Position numbers and translations under genes: made by a program
Notes under the pieces: generated by a model
The model's database searches: none
Seen by the model: only the letters and a program-made list of their open reading frames with translations
What the model was told of the DNA's origin: nothing
DNA from: CAZDAW01 sp964503685
Lineage (GTDB): Bacteria; Chloroflexota; Anaerolineae; Anaerolineales; Anaerolineaceae
Direction: 5' to 3'
Assembly: GCA_964503685.1 (NCBI GenBank)
Contig: CAZDAW010000009.1
Location: 1 to 59,011 of the forward strand
DNA length: 59,011 nucleotides
Shown here: positions 9,679-18,512 of the stretch, one piece after another
Layout: each line of letters opens with the position of its first letter
Position numbering within the stretch: the stretch's first letter is position 1

Positions 9679-11004
9679 GGGGATAACCAGCGAAGGACGC
9701 TTGGGGAATAGAATCTCCAGTAAAGCAGCGCTGGCATCATCAGCAGTGCAATCAGGATAGACAACACGTAGCTCACTCAAAGAACAACGCCCAAAAATCA
9801 ACTGCAAAATTGTCAACGGCGGAAAAGCAGCATTACTTGAGTCATCAGGTTTCCAATTTTCGATAATTTGAATTTTACCTTTCTCGAAGACCATCCGAAA
9901 ACCATTGAGGAACTCTGATATCTTAATCTCACCCGAGTACCCCGACTGGTAGGATTCAGCTAAACGCTCTTCGAGAACGGGTTGAATGTGCTTGAGAAAA
10001 GCCGGCAGGTCGGGTACGCGGATATACCAGCCGTAAGGCAGGCGGTATTTGGGCAAATATTCAGGGATCGCCTGGTAAAGCGGATGCTGGCGGCCAAAGT
10101 TGAAGTAAATACCTACCAGTTCTTTGTTATGCGCTTTACCGATCTCAAGGGAAATCGTCTGGATAAAACGCAAAATCGACGGGAACAACTCCCGCACCGG
10201 CTGCCCCTCGATTACCGAAAACTCATCCACAGGCAGAGCGCTTGCCCAAAAATCTTTGGCAAGCTTGAGGTAACCTACCCGTCGCCCGTCCTGTGCTTCA
10301 ATAATATAGTATGAAGGGCGCATGAATCCACCCTGTTCAGAAAGCCAAAGCAGGTATTGCCAGATGCCGTCATCTCGCACACAGGATATCAGGTAACGCT
10401 TGTTTTCTTTTTCATACCGTTCTTTAACGAACGGCAGGTCAGCAGCGCTCATCGGGCGCAAGCGGTACGGTTCAGATACGCCATTTTTCAATTGTGGGAT
10501 ATTGGAGAAATAACAGATGCGCCCGCCGCCCAGATCCAGGGCATACTCATAACCAAACTGGCGGTAATACCAGGGGATACCAGTGATGCCCTGAACCAGA
10601 TGACCCATCGCCGCGCTGCGGGCATGGATAACATCCATTTGAAGACGCACCAGACCGCGCCGTCGATAATCAGGGTCAGTTGCCACGGCTTCGGGTCGCC
10701 CTACGCCAAACGGAAGGCCCGCATACGACCAGATTTGTGGAAACAGGCATAGTGTAGAGACGAGCTTATTATCAGCGCGCTTATCCTCAACCATGAGAAC
10801 ATATTCTGTCCCGCCGGTTGGGTGCCGCCCCGACATATAATCTCGCGCCCACTGCGCGCCATTGGTATCGAACACACCATCCTCGGCAAAAATGCGCCCG
10901 TAAAATTGTGCTATGGTTTCGACATCATTCGCCGTTGCATAGCGCATTACCAGGCCATCTTCTAATTCGACTGGCAGCTTCATGCCTTCTTTATACTTGA
11001 ACAT
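9670..11004 (-). CDS. Eis-like GNAT family N-acetyltransferase
   Basis: A 444-residue cytoplasmic protein with the Eis layout: an N-terminal GNAT domain (about 15-160), a second GNAT-like domain (about 175-330) and a C-terminal sterol-carrier-like domain (about 340-440). The acetyl-CoA loop is visible as VATDPDYRRRGLVRLQM near residue 106. Eis proteins acetylate amines of aminoglycosides, peptides or proteins; the substrate here is unknown. AAGGATG precedes the ATG. It is convergent with the reductase gene, with nine bases of overlap. Confidence 0.85.
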   Translation of the reverse strand: MFKYKEGMKLPVELEDGLVMRYATANDVETIAQFYGRIFAEDGVFDTNGAQWARDYMSGRHPTGGTEYVLMVEDKRADNKLVSTLCLFPQIWSYAGLPFGVGRPEAVATDPDYRRRGLVRLQMDVIHARSAAMGHLVQGITGIPWYYRQFGYEYALDLGGGRICYFSNIPQLKNGVSEPYRLRPMSAADLPFVKERYEKENKRYLISCVRDDGIWQYLLWLSEQGGFMRPSYYIIEAQDGRRVGYLKLAKDFWASALPVDEFSVIEGQPVRELFPSILRFIQTISLEIGKAHNKELVGIYFNFGRQHPLYQAIPEYLPKYRLPYGWYIRVPDLPAFLKHIQPVLEERLAESYQSGYSGEIKISEFLNGFRMVFEKGKIQIIENWKPDDSSNAAFPPLTILQLIFGRCSLSELRVVYPDCTADDASAALLEILFPKRPSLVIPLE

Positions 11005-11305
11005 ATAACGCCATCCTTTTTCAATGAGACAAATATAGCTTTTATATGGCGCATTGGCAACGCAGCCTGTAAGCAGGTTATTGGTGATCGTCTAATCGCC
11101 TTGCGTGACGATCATCTGATCGAGGACAAGATGACCCGGCAAAATCTTGCAACAACAATTGCTCAAAGCGCTGTCGCAGCGAGCCGCCGTTGCGTCCCCG
11201 GCAGCATGGCAATTTTGCACCCGGCGGTACTGCTAATGCCCGGCAGCTTCAGGTAAAACCCCTCGCGCCATTCAGATGTATAATTTTAACATACTCGGAG
11301 TTTTC
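11005..11305. other. Divergent intergenic region before the WD40 gene
   Basis: These 301 bases contain a second copy of the dispersed repeat (11048-11067) and a perfect 8-base inverted repeat (TGATCGTC at 11085-11092, GACGATCA at 11107-11114). A TATAAT hexamer lies at 11279-11284, 21 bases before the WD40 start, without a clear -35 box. No gene is seen. Confidence 0.45.
11048..11067. repeat. Short dispersed intergenic repeat, copy 2
   Basis: GGCGCATTGGCAACGCAGCC shares the core CATTGGCAACG with the copy at 13584-13604 and, on the opposite strand, with the copy at 8762-8781. Confidence 0.4.
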
Positions 11306-13570
11306 ATGAAGCAATCTGCTTTATTACCCGTTTGTCTGATCGTTGCCCTCTTCGCTGCGGCGTTGTTCATTGCCTCGCCGGCGCTGGCCTTCCAGAGCGC
11401 AACAGTCACGCCAACGCGCTCGGTCACCCCCAGCTTCACCCTGCCGCCTCTCAACCGCACCCTCACTGCCACAGCAACGCAGACGCCCCTGATCAGCGAC
11501 ACGCCAACTGCCCTGCCTACCAGCGGCATCAATATCACCATCGCCGTCGTTACAGCCACGCCTGAACCAACCCTCACCCCCACGCCGACCTCAATTCCTA
11601 TCACCGTTTTGCCCCTGGTTCCTGGCCTGCCGGCTTTTCCCGGCCAGGGGGTCATCTCGCCGGCCAGCGCCATCTCGCCGGCCAACATTGAAAACCTCAA
11701 TGAGCTGGCCGCTTGGGGCCGCCTGGTTTATGGCTCGTCGACGCTTTCGCCCGATGGCAACACCCTCGCCATTCCATACAGCGGCGGGGTTCAGCTCTTC
11801 GATGTATCCAATTTCTCAACCATCGCTTTCATCGAATCGCCGGTCTGGGTCTCACAGGTCGCATTCTCTCCTGATGGGCAGATGCTGGCGGCGGCAACCC
11901 TCGCCAACTCATTTCTTATCTTTCACATTCCCGACGGCGCCCTGGTTAAGGCTTTCGACTCACCCCTCTATTCCGGTAAGGTGGATAAGATCGTCTCGGC
12001 CTGCTTCTCGCCGGATGGCAGTTTGCTGGCAACCGGAACCGAATCGGGGCGCATCGAAACCTGGCAGGTGAGCGATTGGACGCTGCTCAACCATAAACTG
12101 ATTCACAACAGCGCCGTTTATAGCCTGGCTTTTTCACCCGACGGTCTGACTATCCTCTCTGGCGGCGGCGATAACCTCGTTCGCCTCACCCGGACAGCCG
12201 ATCTGAAGCCCCTGCAAGTCCTCAAGGGGCATACCAACAAGGTTAACCAGGTAACCTTCTCTGCCGATGGGCAGTACATTGCCTCAGCCTCCGCCGACCA
12301 GACCGCTCACATCTGGCGCTTATCAGATTGGTACGAGCGCACCCTGCGCTCGAGCAATCGCTTTGAGGTCAACCAGGTTCTCTTCACACCCGATGGGGGA
12401 ACGCTGATTTCCTCCAGAACGGATGGCGTCCTTCAGTTGTGGTCGGTCGCCAGCGGCCAGCTTCTCCTCACTCAAGAGGCGCACCCCCATTCACAGGCGA
12501 GGGAAGATGAGGGCGATTACAGCGACAGTTCGATCGTCGGGCTGGCGCTCACTCCCGATGGCGGCCGGCTGATCACCAACACCCCCCGCGATTTGAAGGT
12601 CTGGCAGTTTTCGGATTGGGCGGTTTCTTTCACCCTGGAAAGCGCGGTGAGCCACCGCGGCCAGGTGACTGCCCTGGAGTTTTCCAGAGACGGGGGGACG
12701 CTCTTCACCGGCGGCAGCGACGGCTCGGTCATCGCCTGGGAGGCTTCGAGCGGTAAACTGAAACAGGCCATGCAAAAGGATGAAAAGCACGTCGGCCACA
12801 ACGACCGCGTTTTACTCCTGGCCGTTTCTGGCGACGGAACTCGCCTGGCTTCTGCCGCCCCCGGTTATAAAGACAGTTCCGTATTGATCTGGAACACACA
12901 GAATGGGCGCTTGCAAAAAGAGCTGAGCGCGCCGAAAACTTCGAGCCTGGCTTATTCGCCCGATGGAAAGCTGCTGGCCGCCGGAACCGAAGAGGGCGCC
13001 ATCTGCATTTTCAGGACGCGCGACTGGAAGAAGATCAAAACGCTCTGGTTGGGACAAAAGGGCAAAGTCTTTGGCCTCAACTTTTCGTCCGATAGCCGCA
13101 GCCTGACCAGCGGATCGGCCTACGGAACGGCCAGGATCTGGAACATGCACGATTGGACCTCATTGCAGAGCAGCCAGTGGGCGACAAACCCACTTTATAG
13201 CCTGGCTTTTTCAGCTGACCGAGAAACCCTGGCAAGCGGCGAGGGACGCGGGGTCGTTCGTCTGTGGCGCGTCAACGACGGCAGGCTGCTCCAAACCCTC
13301 GCCCCATCAGCTAAAACTGACAGCGGGGTGATCAGCGTCGCTTTCTCGCCAGATGGGCAGCTTGTAGCCGCAACTTACGATAACAGGATCGACTTCTGGC
13401 AAACCCTGGATGGCAAATTGTTGCGCACCATCGAGCGCGGGGCAAACGTCAACCAGATCACCTTTTCGCCAGATGGCAAACTCCTCGCCTGTGCTTATTC
13501 GGATGGTTCATTGCGCCTGTGGGGCGCTTATGGCTCATCGCCGTTATCATCAGCAGCGCCTTATCCTTAG
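11306..13570 (+). CDS. Secreted WD40 repeat protein
   Basis: A protein of about 754 residues. A signal peptide is clear: MKQS, a hydrophobic core, then ASPALA before the mature FQSAT. A Thr/Pro-rich stretch follows to about residue 110, likely a wall- or surface-spanning linker. The rest is a run of WD40 repeats, each marked by phrases such as FSPDGQMLAAAT, FSPDGLTILSGG or FSPDGKLLACA, enough for one or two beta-propellers. WD40 propellers are binding scaffolds; no catalytic domain is seen. The start was placed at 11306 because CGGAG sits just upstream and the signal peptide begins there; an in-frame ATG at 11276 would add ten residues. Location is probably extracellular. Confidence 0.88.
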   Translation: MKQSALLPVCLIVALFAAALFIASPALAFQSATVTPTRSVTPSFTLPPLNRTLTATATQTPLISDTPTALPTSGINITIAVVTATPEPTLTPTPTSIPITVLPLVPGLPAFPGQGVISPASAISPANIENLNELAAWGRLVYGSSTLSPDGNTLAIPYSGGVQLFDVSNFSTIAFIESPVWVSQVAFSPDGQMLAAATLANSFLIFHIPDGALVKAFDSPLYSGKVDKIVSACFSPDGSLLATGTESGRIETWQVSDWTLLNHKLIHNSAVYSLAFSPDGLTILSGGGDNLVRLTRTADLKPLQVLKGHTNKVNQVTFSADGQYIASASADQTAHIWRLSDWYERTLRSSNRFEVNQVLFTPDGGTLISSRTDGVLQLWSVASGQLLLTQEAHPHSQAREDEGDYSDSSIVGLALTPDGGRLITNTPRDLKVWQFSDWAVSFTLESAVSHRGQVTALEFSRDGGTLFTGGSDGSVIAWEASSGKLKQAMQKDEKHVGHNDRVLLLAVSGDGTRLASAAPGYKDSSVLIWNTQNGRLQKELSAPKTSSLAYSPDGKLLAAGTEEGAICIFRTRDWKKIKTLWLGQKGKVFGLNFSSDSRSLTSGSAYGTARIWNMHDWTSLQSSQWATNPLYSLAFSADRETLASGEGRGVVRLWRVNDGRLLQTLAPSAKTDSGVISVAFSPDGQLVAATYDNRIDFWQTLDGKLLRTIERGANVNQITFSPDGKLLACAYSDGSLRLWGAYGSSPLSSAAPYP

Positions 13571-13583
13571 AGGAACCGCCAAT

Positions 13584-13612
13584 GGTGCGTTGGCAACGTA
13601 TCCTACTTTTTT
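13584..13612 (+). terminator. Probable terminator after the WD40 gene (repeat copy 3)
   Basis: GGTGCGTT, loop GGC, then AACGTATC form an 8-base stem with two wobble pairs, followed shortly by a run of six T (13607-13612). It is also the third copy of the dispersed repeat. It lies between convergent genes. Confidence 0.5.
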
Positions 13613-13637
13613 ATTGAAATGCGTTGGCGCCTTATCC

Positions 13638-14210
13638 TTAACCGACTGCCGCCGGGTTGAGCTTCTCCCATTCCTCGCGCAAAATGCCCATAAAGGTCAT
13701 ATTCCACCGTTGCCCGTCGCGCAGCATAAAGTCGTGCATCGTTCCTTCGACCGTGAACCCGACTTTCTCGTAAGCGCGCTGCGCCCGCGGGTTAGTCTCG
13801 AAAACGTCCAGACTGACCCGGCGCAGGTTCAATTCTTCAAAAGCGAAGCGCAGCAAAATATTTATGGCATCGGCGCCGTAGCCCTTGCTCCAATCGGCCT
13901 CGTCGCCAATGCCGATTGCCACCCACGCATCCCCGTGATTCCAACGGATGTCGTCCAGATCAATAAACCCGATCACCCGCCTGTCGTCCAGCGTGCAGAT
14001 CCCGAACATCAATGGGGTATCCTCTTCTTTCGAGAACTTCTTTTCATACATCTCGCGGGTTTTAACCGGGTTCCATAAAATCGCCGGGTCGCTATCCAGC
14101 AGGCGCATGAAATTGGTGTTGCGCGACCATTTTGTAAAGTTCTCGGCGTACGTTTCCGGGTCAATCGCAACCAGGGCAACTTTTTGTCCGACCAATAAGG
14201 TATCATCCAT
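13638..14210 (-). CDS. RimJ/RimL-type GNAT acetyltransferase
   Basis: A 190-residue acetyl-CoA-dependent N-acetyltransferase of the ribosomal-protein acetylase (RimJ/RimL) type. The acetyl-CoA segment WSKGYGADAINILLRFAF is near residue 108, followed by the family end motif NPRAQRAYEKVGFTVEG. It is the last gene of a minus-strand run and overlaps its upstream paralogue by eight bases. The two proteins align over their whole length (NTNFMRLLDSDPA against NPAFMRLIDDKPA), so they are a diverged tandem duplication. The substrate is unknown. Confidence 0.88.
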   Translation of the reverse strand: MDDTLLVGQKVALVAIDPETYAENFTKWSRNTNFMRLLDSDPAILWNPVKTREMYEKKFSKEEDTPLMFGICTLDDRRVIGFIDLDDIRWNHGDAWVAIGIGDEADWSKGYGADAINILLRFAFEELNLRRVSLDVFETNPRAQRAYEKVGFTVEGTMHDFMLRDGQRWNMTFMGILREEWEKLNPAAVG

Positions 14211-14775
14211 TGGATATACTCCCGGTGTTTGCTCTCCATTCGACGGCCTGCAACCCGTATATCAATTCATCCCAGAACTTCCCGTCGCGGTGGATGGCCT
14301 GCCGCCGGCGAACCTCTTGCGCGAAGCCGCATTTCTCCAGAAACTTCTGAGCTGCCTGGTTGTATTCATAAGTCCACGCCCACAGGGCAGAAAGATTCAA
14401 TTCCATGAAGGCGTAGTGGAGCAGCAGGTTCATCGCCTCGCGGCCGTAGCCGTAACGCCGGTCGCTCTCGCTGGCAATTCCCAGTTTAAGTAGGGCGTTT
14501 GCATTTTTCCATTCGAAGTTAAAAAGGTGAGCGAAGCCGATCAGGCGGTCGTCTGAACTGGCGCGGATGTGAAAATAAAACTTGCCGCTGTCCTCCTTCA
14601 GCAACGTCTCCAGTTTCTTTCTCACCCGAAAAGGCGACTGCGGCATGGCCGGCTTATCGTCGATCAGGCGCATAAAGGCCGGATTGTGCGTCCATTGCGA
14701 AACGACCGGCGGATCTTTATCAAGATCGGGTATGACCAACCGGATCAATTTTCCATCGAACAGATAGCGGCTCAT
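14203..14775 (-). CDS. RimJ/RimL-type GNAT acetyltransferase (tandem paralogue)
   Basis: A protein of 190 residues homologous to its downstream neighbour. The acetyl-CoA loop reads DRRYGYGREAMNLLLHYAF near residue 107, then NQAAQKFLEKCGF. The start was placed at 14775 because AAGGA lies eight bases upstream and this clears the kinase stop at 14787; an upstream in-frame ATG at 14808 would overlap the kinase gene. It probably belongs to the same transcript as the sugar kinase and glycosidase genes, although acetyltransferases of this kind can act on ribosomal proteins or small amines rather than sugars. Confidence 0.86.
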   Translation of the reverse strand: MSRYLFDGKLIRLVIPDLDKDPPVVSQWTHNPAFMRLIDDKPAMPQSPFRVRKKLETLLKEDSGKFYFHIRASSDDRLIGFAHLFNFEWKNANALLKLGIASESDRRYGYGREAMNLLLHYAFMELNLSALWAWTYEYNQAAQKFLEKCGFAQEVRRRQAIHRDGKFWDELIYGLQAVEWRANTGSISNG

Positions 14776-14786
14776 TGTATAAATCC

Positions 14787-15707
14787 TTATGGATATTTCT
14801 TCAGCCATTCCTCAACTAAGGCAGTGGTAACCCGGTAACCCGTTCCCCCCGACGCCAGCGTCGAAAGCCCGCCGGTGATGTTGCCCCATTTCAGGCATTC
14901 TTCCAGGGAACGTTTGTCCAGCCAGGCTTTGATAAAGCCGGCGTCGAAGCAATCTCCGGCGCCGGTTGTATCGAGCGGTTCAATATCCAGGGCAGGGACG
15001 TGAGTCAACTCGCCGTGAAAATAGCCGTAAGCGCCCTCGGCGCCAGCTTTGACCACTACGAAGGGGCACAATTCGCCCAATTTACGGATCGCCTTATCGA
15101 GTCTGTCCTCGCCGGTGAAGCGGCAGGCTTCCGCTTTATTCGGAATGAACAGATCCACTGAGCGAATCGCCCTGACCACTTCTGGCATTTCCAAAGAAAC
15201 ATTATCGTAAGCGTTGCCATCCATGACCAGTTTCATGCCCTTGGCGCGAATCAACACCAAGCCGGCGTCCAGCTCTCGCCCGTAAAAAACACCGGGAATA
15301 GAAAACACTTTGGCGGAGGCGAGAGTCAGCGCCTTGAGTCCGGCCGGAATGCCGGGGTCGGGGTCATTGTAGGATATAAATGCCCGTTCTTCGGGGTACG
15401 AGACCGCCACCGAAATCCGCCGGAGTGGACGTTTGTGGTGAACGTACAGACCTTCATCCAGCCCCTCAGCCGCAGCCCGCTTCAAAACGAACTGGCTGAA
15501 ATCGTCATTGCCAAAATCACCTGCCCATCCGACCGACAAACCCAGGCGGCGCATGGCGACTGCTGAATTATATCCACCCCCGCCTGGAATCATCTCAAAG
15601 CCTGTGCCGACGATATCCAGTCCCAGTTGCGGAAATTTGGGCAGCCCTGTAAAGATCAGGTCGAGACAATAGTCGCCGACAACGATGACATCATATTTCA
15701 AGCCCAT
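14787..15707 (-). CDS. PfkB-family sugar or nucleoside kinase
   Basis: A 306-residue ribokinase-family enzyme that phosphorylates a sugar or nucleoside with ATP. The N-terminal substrate motif (PGGGGYNSAVAMRRLGL, near residue 42) and the C-terminal ATP/catalytic signature (DTTGAGDCFDAGF, near 245, with the catalytic Asp of GAGD) are intact. It lies six bases downstream of the GH4 gene, so the two are almost certainly co-transcribed. A kinase beside a GH4 enzyme and an MFS carrier suggests that a sugar is imported unphosphorylated, cleaved and then phosphorylated. The substrate cannot be read from sequence. Confidence 0.88.
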   Translation of the reverse strand: MGLKYDVIVVGDYCLDLIFTGLPKFPQLGLDIVGTGFEMIPGGGGYNSAVAMRRLGLSVGWAGDFGNDDFSQFVLKRAAAEGLDEGLYVHHKRPLRRISVAVSYPEERAFISYNDPDPGIPAGLKALTLASAKVFSIPGVFYGRELDAGLVLIRAKGMKLVMDGNAYDNVSLEMPEVVRAIRSVDLFIPNKAEACRFTGEDRLDKAIRKLGELCPFVVVKAGAEGAYGYFHGELTHVPALDIEPLDTTGAGDCFDAGFIKAWLDKRSLEECLKWGNITGGLSTLASGGTGYRVTTALVEEWLKKYP

Positions 15708-15713
15708 AAAGGC

Positions 15714-17084
15714 TCACTTCAAGGGCGGATAATACGGCCCCAGTTTTTCAATGTAGCCGTCCAGTATCTTTTTGGCGGTGACAGAATCCCTTACCAGCGG
15801 GTGGATGGTCAGCGCCAGAAGGGCTTTTTCGTAAGAGCCTTCTACCGCCGCCTCGATGGTCAGACGCTCATAGGCTTTAACCTGTTTCATCAGTCCCAGA
15901 CAGTGATCGGGGATGCTCCCCATGGCAAACGGTCGGATGGCGTTCTGGCCGACATACGCCGAGACTTCAACGACATCATCTTCGTCCATTCCACTGATGG
16001 CGCCATTGTTCCTGACGTTCAGGATAAGCTGCTTAGAGAGCTTGCCTTGCAGCCCTTCGATCACATCCAGAGCAACGCCGGCATAGCCTTCGTCGGATAA
16101 GATTTGCTTCATATTCTCATCCATATCGGCGATGCGCATTTGCTTGCCGGTTTCGATGGACATATATTTCAGGCGGCGGTCGCCCATATATTGCTGGTAA
16201 GCATCTTGCATGGCGTCCAAATCGTCACGCGCCAGGGCGCTCTCGAGGGTTTCGTACAATTTCTTATTCAAGCGGCTGATGTACTCGCCGCGGGTTTCAT
16301 TTGAATTCAGAATGTTCTGGACAACCGACGTGTTGGAATAATAATAGTGCAGGTATTCGTTGGGGATCATACCCAGGCTCTTGATCAGCCCCGGCTCGAA
16401 AGGCAATTCAGGGAATCCCCCCCTGGCAACAATCATCTGGATGAACTCCGGCAGGATATCTTTGCCGCCGTAATGGGCGGCGCGGATCCAGCCCAGATGG
16501 TTGAGACCAAAATAATCGAGAAAGATATTGGCCGGTTCCGTGTTCAAGAGCGCCCCGGCGACCCGCCGCATGGAAGAAGGTCCGTCGCAGATCCCGACTG
16601 AGCGCTCCCATTTCGCCACCCGAATCAACGCTTCAGCCATCAGCCCTGCCGGGTTGGCGAAATTGATCAACCATGCCTGCGGGCAGACTTCACGCATGAT
16701 ATCGACGTATTTGAGCAGCACCGGGATCGAACGCATCGCCATCGAAAAACCGCCTGGCCCGGTCGTCTCTTGCCCCAAAACACCATGACTCAAGGCGACG
16801 CGCTCATCGATCACCCGCGCTTCAATACCTCCCACCCGAAAAGTGGTGATGACATAATCCGCTCCAGACAACGCCTGCCGGGCGTCGGTAGTGCGGTTTA
16901 CTTTAAATTTCAACTGCCCGCTCTGTTCCAATGGTTTACTCAGGCAGCCAATAATATCCAACCGGTGTTGGTCGATGTCCATCAGGGTTAAATCGGTCAG
17001 GTCTAAGGCATCCTGGCGGATACCCATTGCCTGAATGATCAGCGGTGTCCGGAGGCCAGCGGCCCCAACAATGACGATTTTCAT
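15714..17084 (-). CDS. Glycoside hydrolase family 4 protein (NAD- and metal-dependent)
   Basis: A 456-residue GH4 enzyme. GH4 members cleave alpha- or beta-glycosides, often 6-phosphorylated, by an oxidation-elimination route that needs NAD+ and a divalent metal. Visible signs are the N-terminal Rossmann loop (VIVGAAGLRTP, 4-14), the acidic LMDID, the NFANPAG motif near 141, and probable metal ligands Cys166 (GICDGP) and His196 (GLNHLGW). The usual CNxP around the cysteine is CDGP here, so it is a divergent subgroup and the substrate is unclear. No PTS permease is in this operon; the adjacent carrier is MFS, which argues for a non-phosphorylated substrate. Confidence 0.85.
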   Translation of the reverse strand: MKIVIVGAAGLRTPLIIQAMGIRQDALDLTDLTLMDIDQHRLDIIGCLSKPLEQSGQLKFKVNRTTDARQALSGADYVITTFRVGGIEARVIDERVALSHGVLGQETTGPGGFSMAMRSIPVLLKYVDIMREVCPQAWLINFANPAGLMAEALIRVAKWERSVGICDGPSSMRRVAGALLNTEPANIFLDYFGLNHLGWIRAAHYGGKDILPEFIQMIVARGGFPELPFEPGLIKSLGMIPNEYLHYYYSNTSVVQNILNSNETRGEYISRLNKKLYETLESALARDDLDAMQDAYQQYMGDRRLKYMSIETGKQMRIADMDENMKQILSDEGYAGVALDVIEGLQGKLSKQLILNVRNNGAISGMDEDDVVEVSAYVGQNAIRPFAMGSIPDHCLGLMKQVKAYERLTIEAAVEGSYEKALLALTIHPLVRDSVTAKKILDGYIEKLGPYYPPLK

Positions 17085-17098
17085 AATTCTATACCTCT

Positions 17099-18400
17099 CT
17101 ATACTGGCTTTTCTTGCAGCGTTTTTTCATACTCTGCCCGCTGGCGTAACTGGCTATGAAGCTCATCAATATCTTTAGGCACAAGCATGGCAGTAAACAC
17201 AAAAAAGATGGCGCACAATCCCCAGGCAAAGATACAAATGCCCAGAATGGCCGATTCCAATGAATACAGGTCAGCGATGTAACCGGTGATCAATGGCGCC
17301 AATGCCGCACCGGCATTCTCAATGAAATTCTCAACGGCCAGCGCTGTGCTGCGCACTTCTGGCAGCGTGACATCATAAACTGTTGAAATGACGTTTGGGG
17401 AAGCAAAGGGAATAAAAAATGCTGTCAGCGCTAACAGGATTGTAAAAAGAATCTGGTTGGCAGCAGGGACGCTGATAGTTGCTGTCATCAAAATCGCTCC
17501 AACAATCACGCCGATATTTGAAATAATGATGCGGCCGCGGGGTGTGCGTTTGAACAACATATCTCCCAACATTCCGCCAATCGGATAACCGGCCGCCAGA
17601 ACCAGAACCGCCGGCACCATGGTGATGAACAGCGCCTCTTCAGTATAGCCGCGTTCCCTTTCCAGGTAAGCGAAGAACCAGTAGGTAATCACATTCCACG
17701 GAAAGACGCCAAAGAATCCCTGAACAAACAGCAAAAGCAGGCTCTTCTTTTTGAATAGCGCCAGAGCAGTCTTCCAGTTAAACTTGTAGGTGGAAACCAT
17801 TTCGAGGCCTTCCAGTTCCGGCTCGGTTGTACCCCGCGGCGCTTCTTTGACGCCAAAGAAGATCATGATCGACAGGACGATTCCTAAACCGCCGGTGATG
17901 TAAAATACACCCCGCCAACCGATTGAACCGCCCAGAAACAGCGCCAGGATCATGCCAATGAGATAGCCAATTGGCTGAGTCAATTGTAAGATACCGTAGA
18001 TCTTCCCTCTGACTTTGGGTACAAAATAATCAGCAATCAGGCTGTATAACCCGGGGTAACTGGAATCATCAATTCCGGTGGACGCACGAGTTACCAAGAA
18101 GAAGGGATAGGATGGCGCAATTGCGTTCAACCAGGTGGTGGCTCCCCAGATGAATGACGCCAGGGCGAGCAGCTTGGCGCGGGCGTAGCGGTCATACAGG
18201 TAACCCCACAGCGGATAGAAGATTGTGCCTACAATGAGCGCCCCCGTCGTCACGGCTCCCATCTGGGTATTTGTAATCTGGAAGGCATCTTGAATCTTGG
18301 TCGTCAGCGGCCCGATCAGCAACTTGTCCGTCTGGTGCAATAGCATAAAACAAAAAAAGATACCCACCACAAACCAACGATAGCGCGAAGTTGATTTCAC
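17099..18400 (-). CDS. MFS transporter, probable sugar or organic acid importer
   Basis: A 12-helix major facilitator protein of 433 residues, resembling the anion:cation symporter branch. The loop between helices 2 and 3 has GYLYDRYARAKLLA. A GTG start at 18400 was chosen because AAGGAG lies six bases upstream and the protein then begins just before the first helix; an ATG at 18475 would add 25 unlikely residues. It sits between the PIG-L gene and GH4, 14 bases before the latter, and probably brings in the glycoside used by GH4 and the PfkB kinase. Confidence 0.87.
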   Translation of the reverse strand: MKSTSRYRWFVVGIFFCFMLLHQTDKLLIGPLTTKIQDAFQITNTQMGAVTTGALIVGTIFYPLWGYLYDRYARAKLLALASFIWGATTWLNAIAPSYPFFLVTRASTGIDDSSYPGLYSLIADYFVPKVRGKIYGILQLTQPIGYLIGMILALFLGGSIGWRGVFYITGGLGIVLSIMIFFGVKEAPRGTTEPELEGLEMVSTYKFNWKTALALFKKKSLLLLFVQGFFGVFPWNVITYWFFAYLERERGYTEEALFITMVPAVLVLAAGYPIGGMLGDMLFKRTPRGRIIISNIGVIVGAILMTATISVPAANQILFTILLALTAFFIPFASPNVISTVYDVTLPEVRSTALAVENFIENAGAALAPLITGYIADLYSLESAILGICIFAWGLCAIFFVFTAMLVPKDIDELHSQLRQRAEYEKTLQEKPV

Positions 18401-18512
18401 AGTGTTCTCCTTAAATATAGAATGTATGATTCTGTTCTGACGATACCAATCAGTCGGGTATCGCTTAATCAACAACTTAGAGAATTTTCCAGATGTGATT
18501 GGAATTTGTCGT

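Noticed and set aside
13638..14775. Frameshifted single gene in place of two acetyltransferases
   Set aside because: Each frame encodes a complete GNAT domain with its own start and stop; the two align to each other over full length, so they are tandem paralogues.
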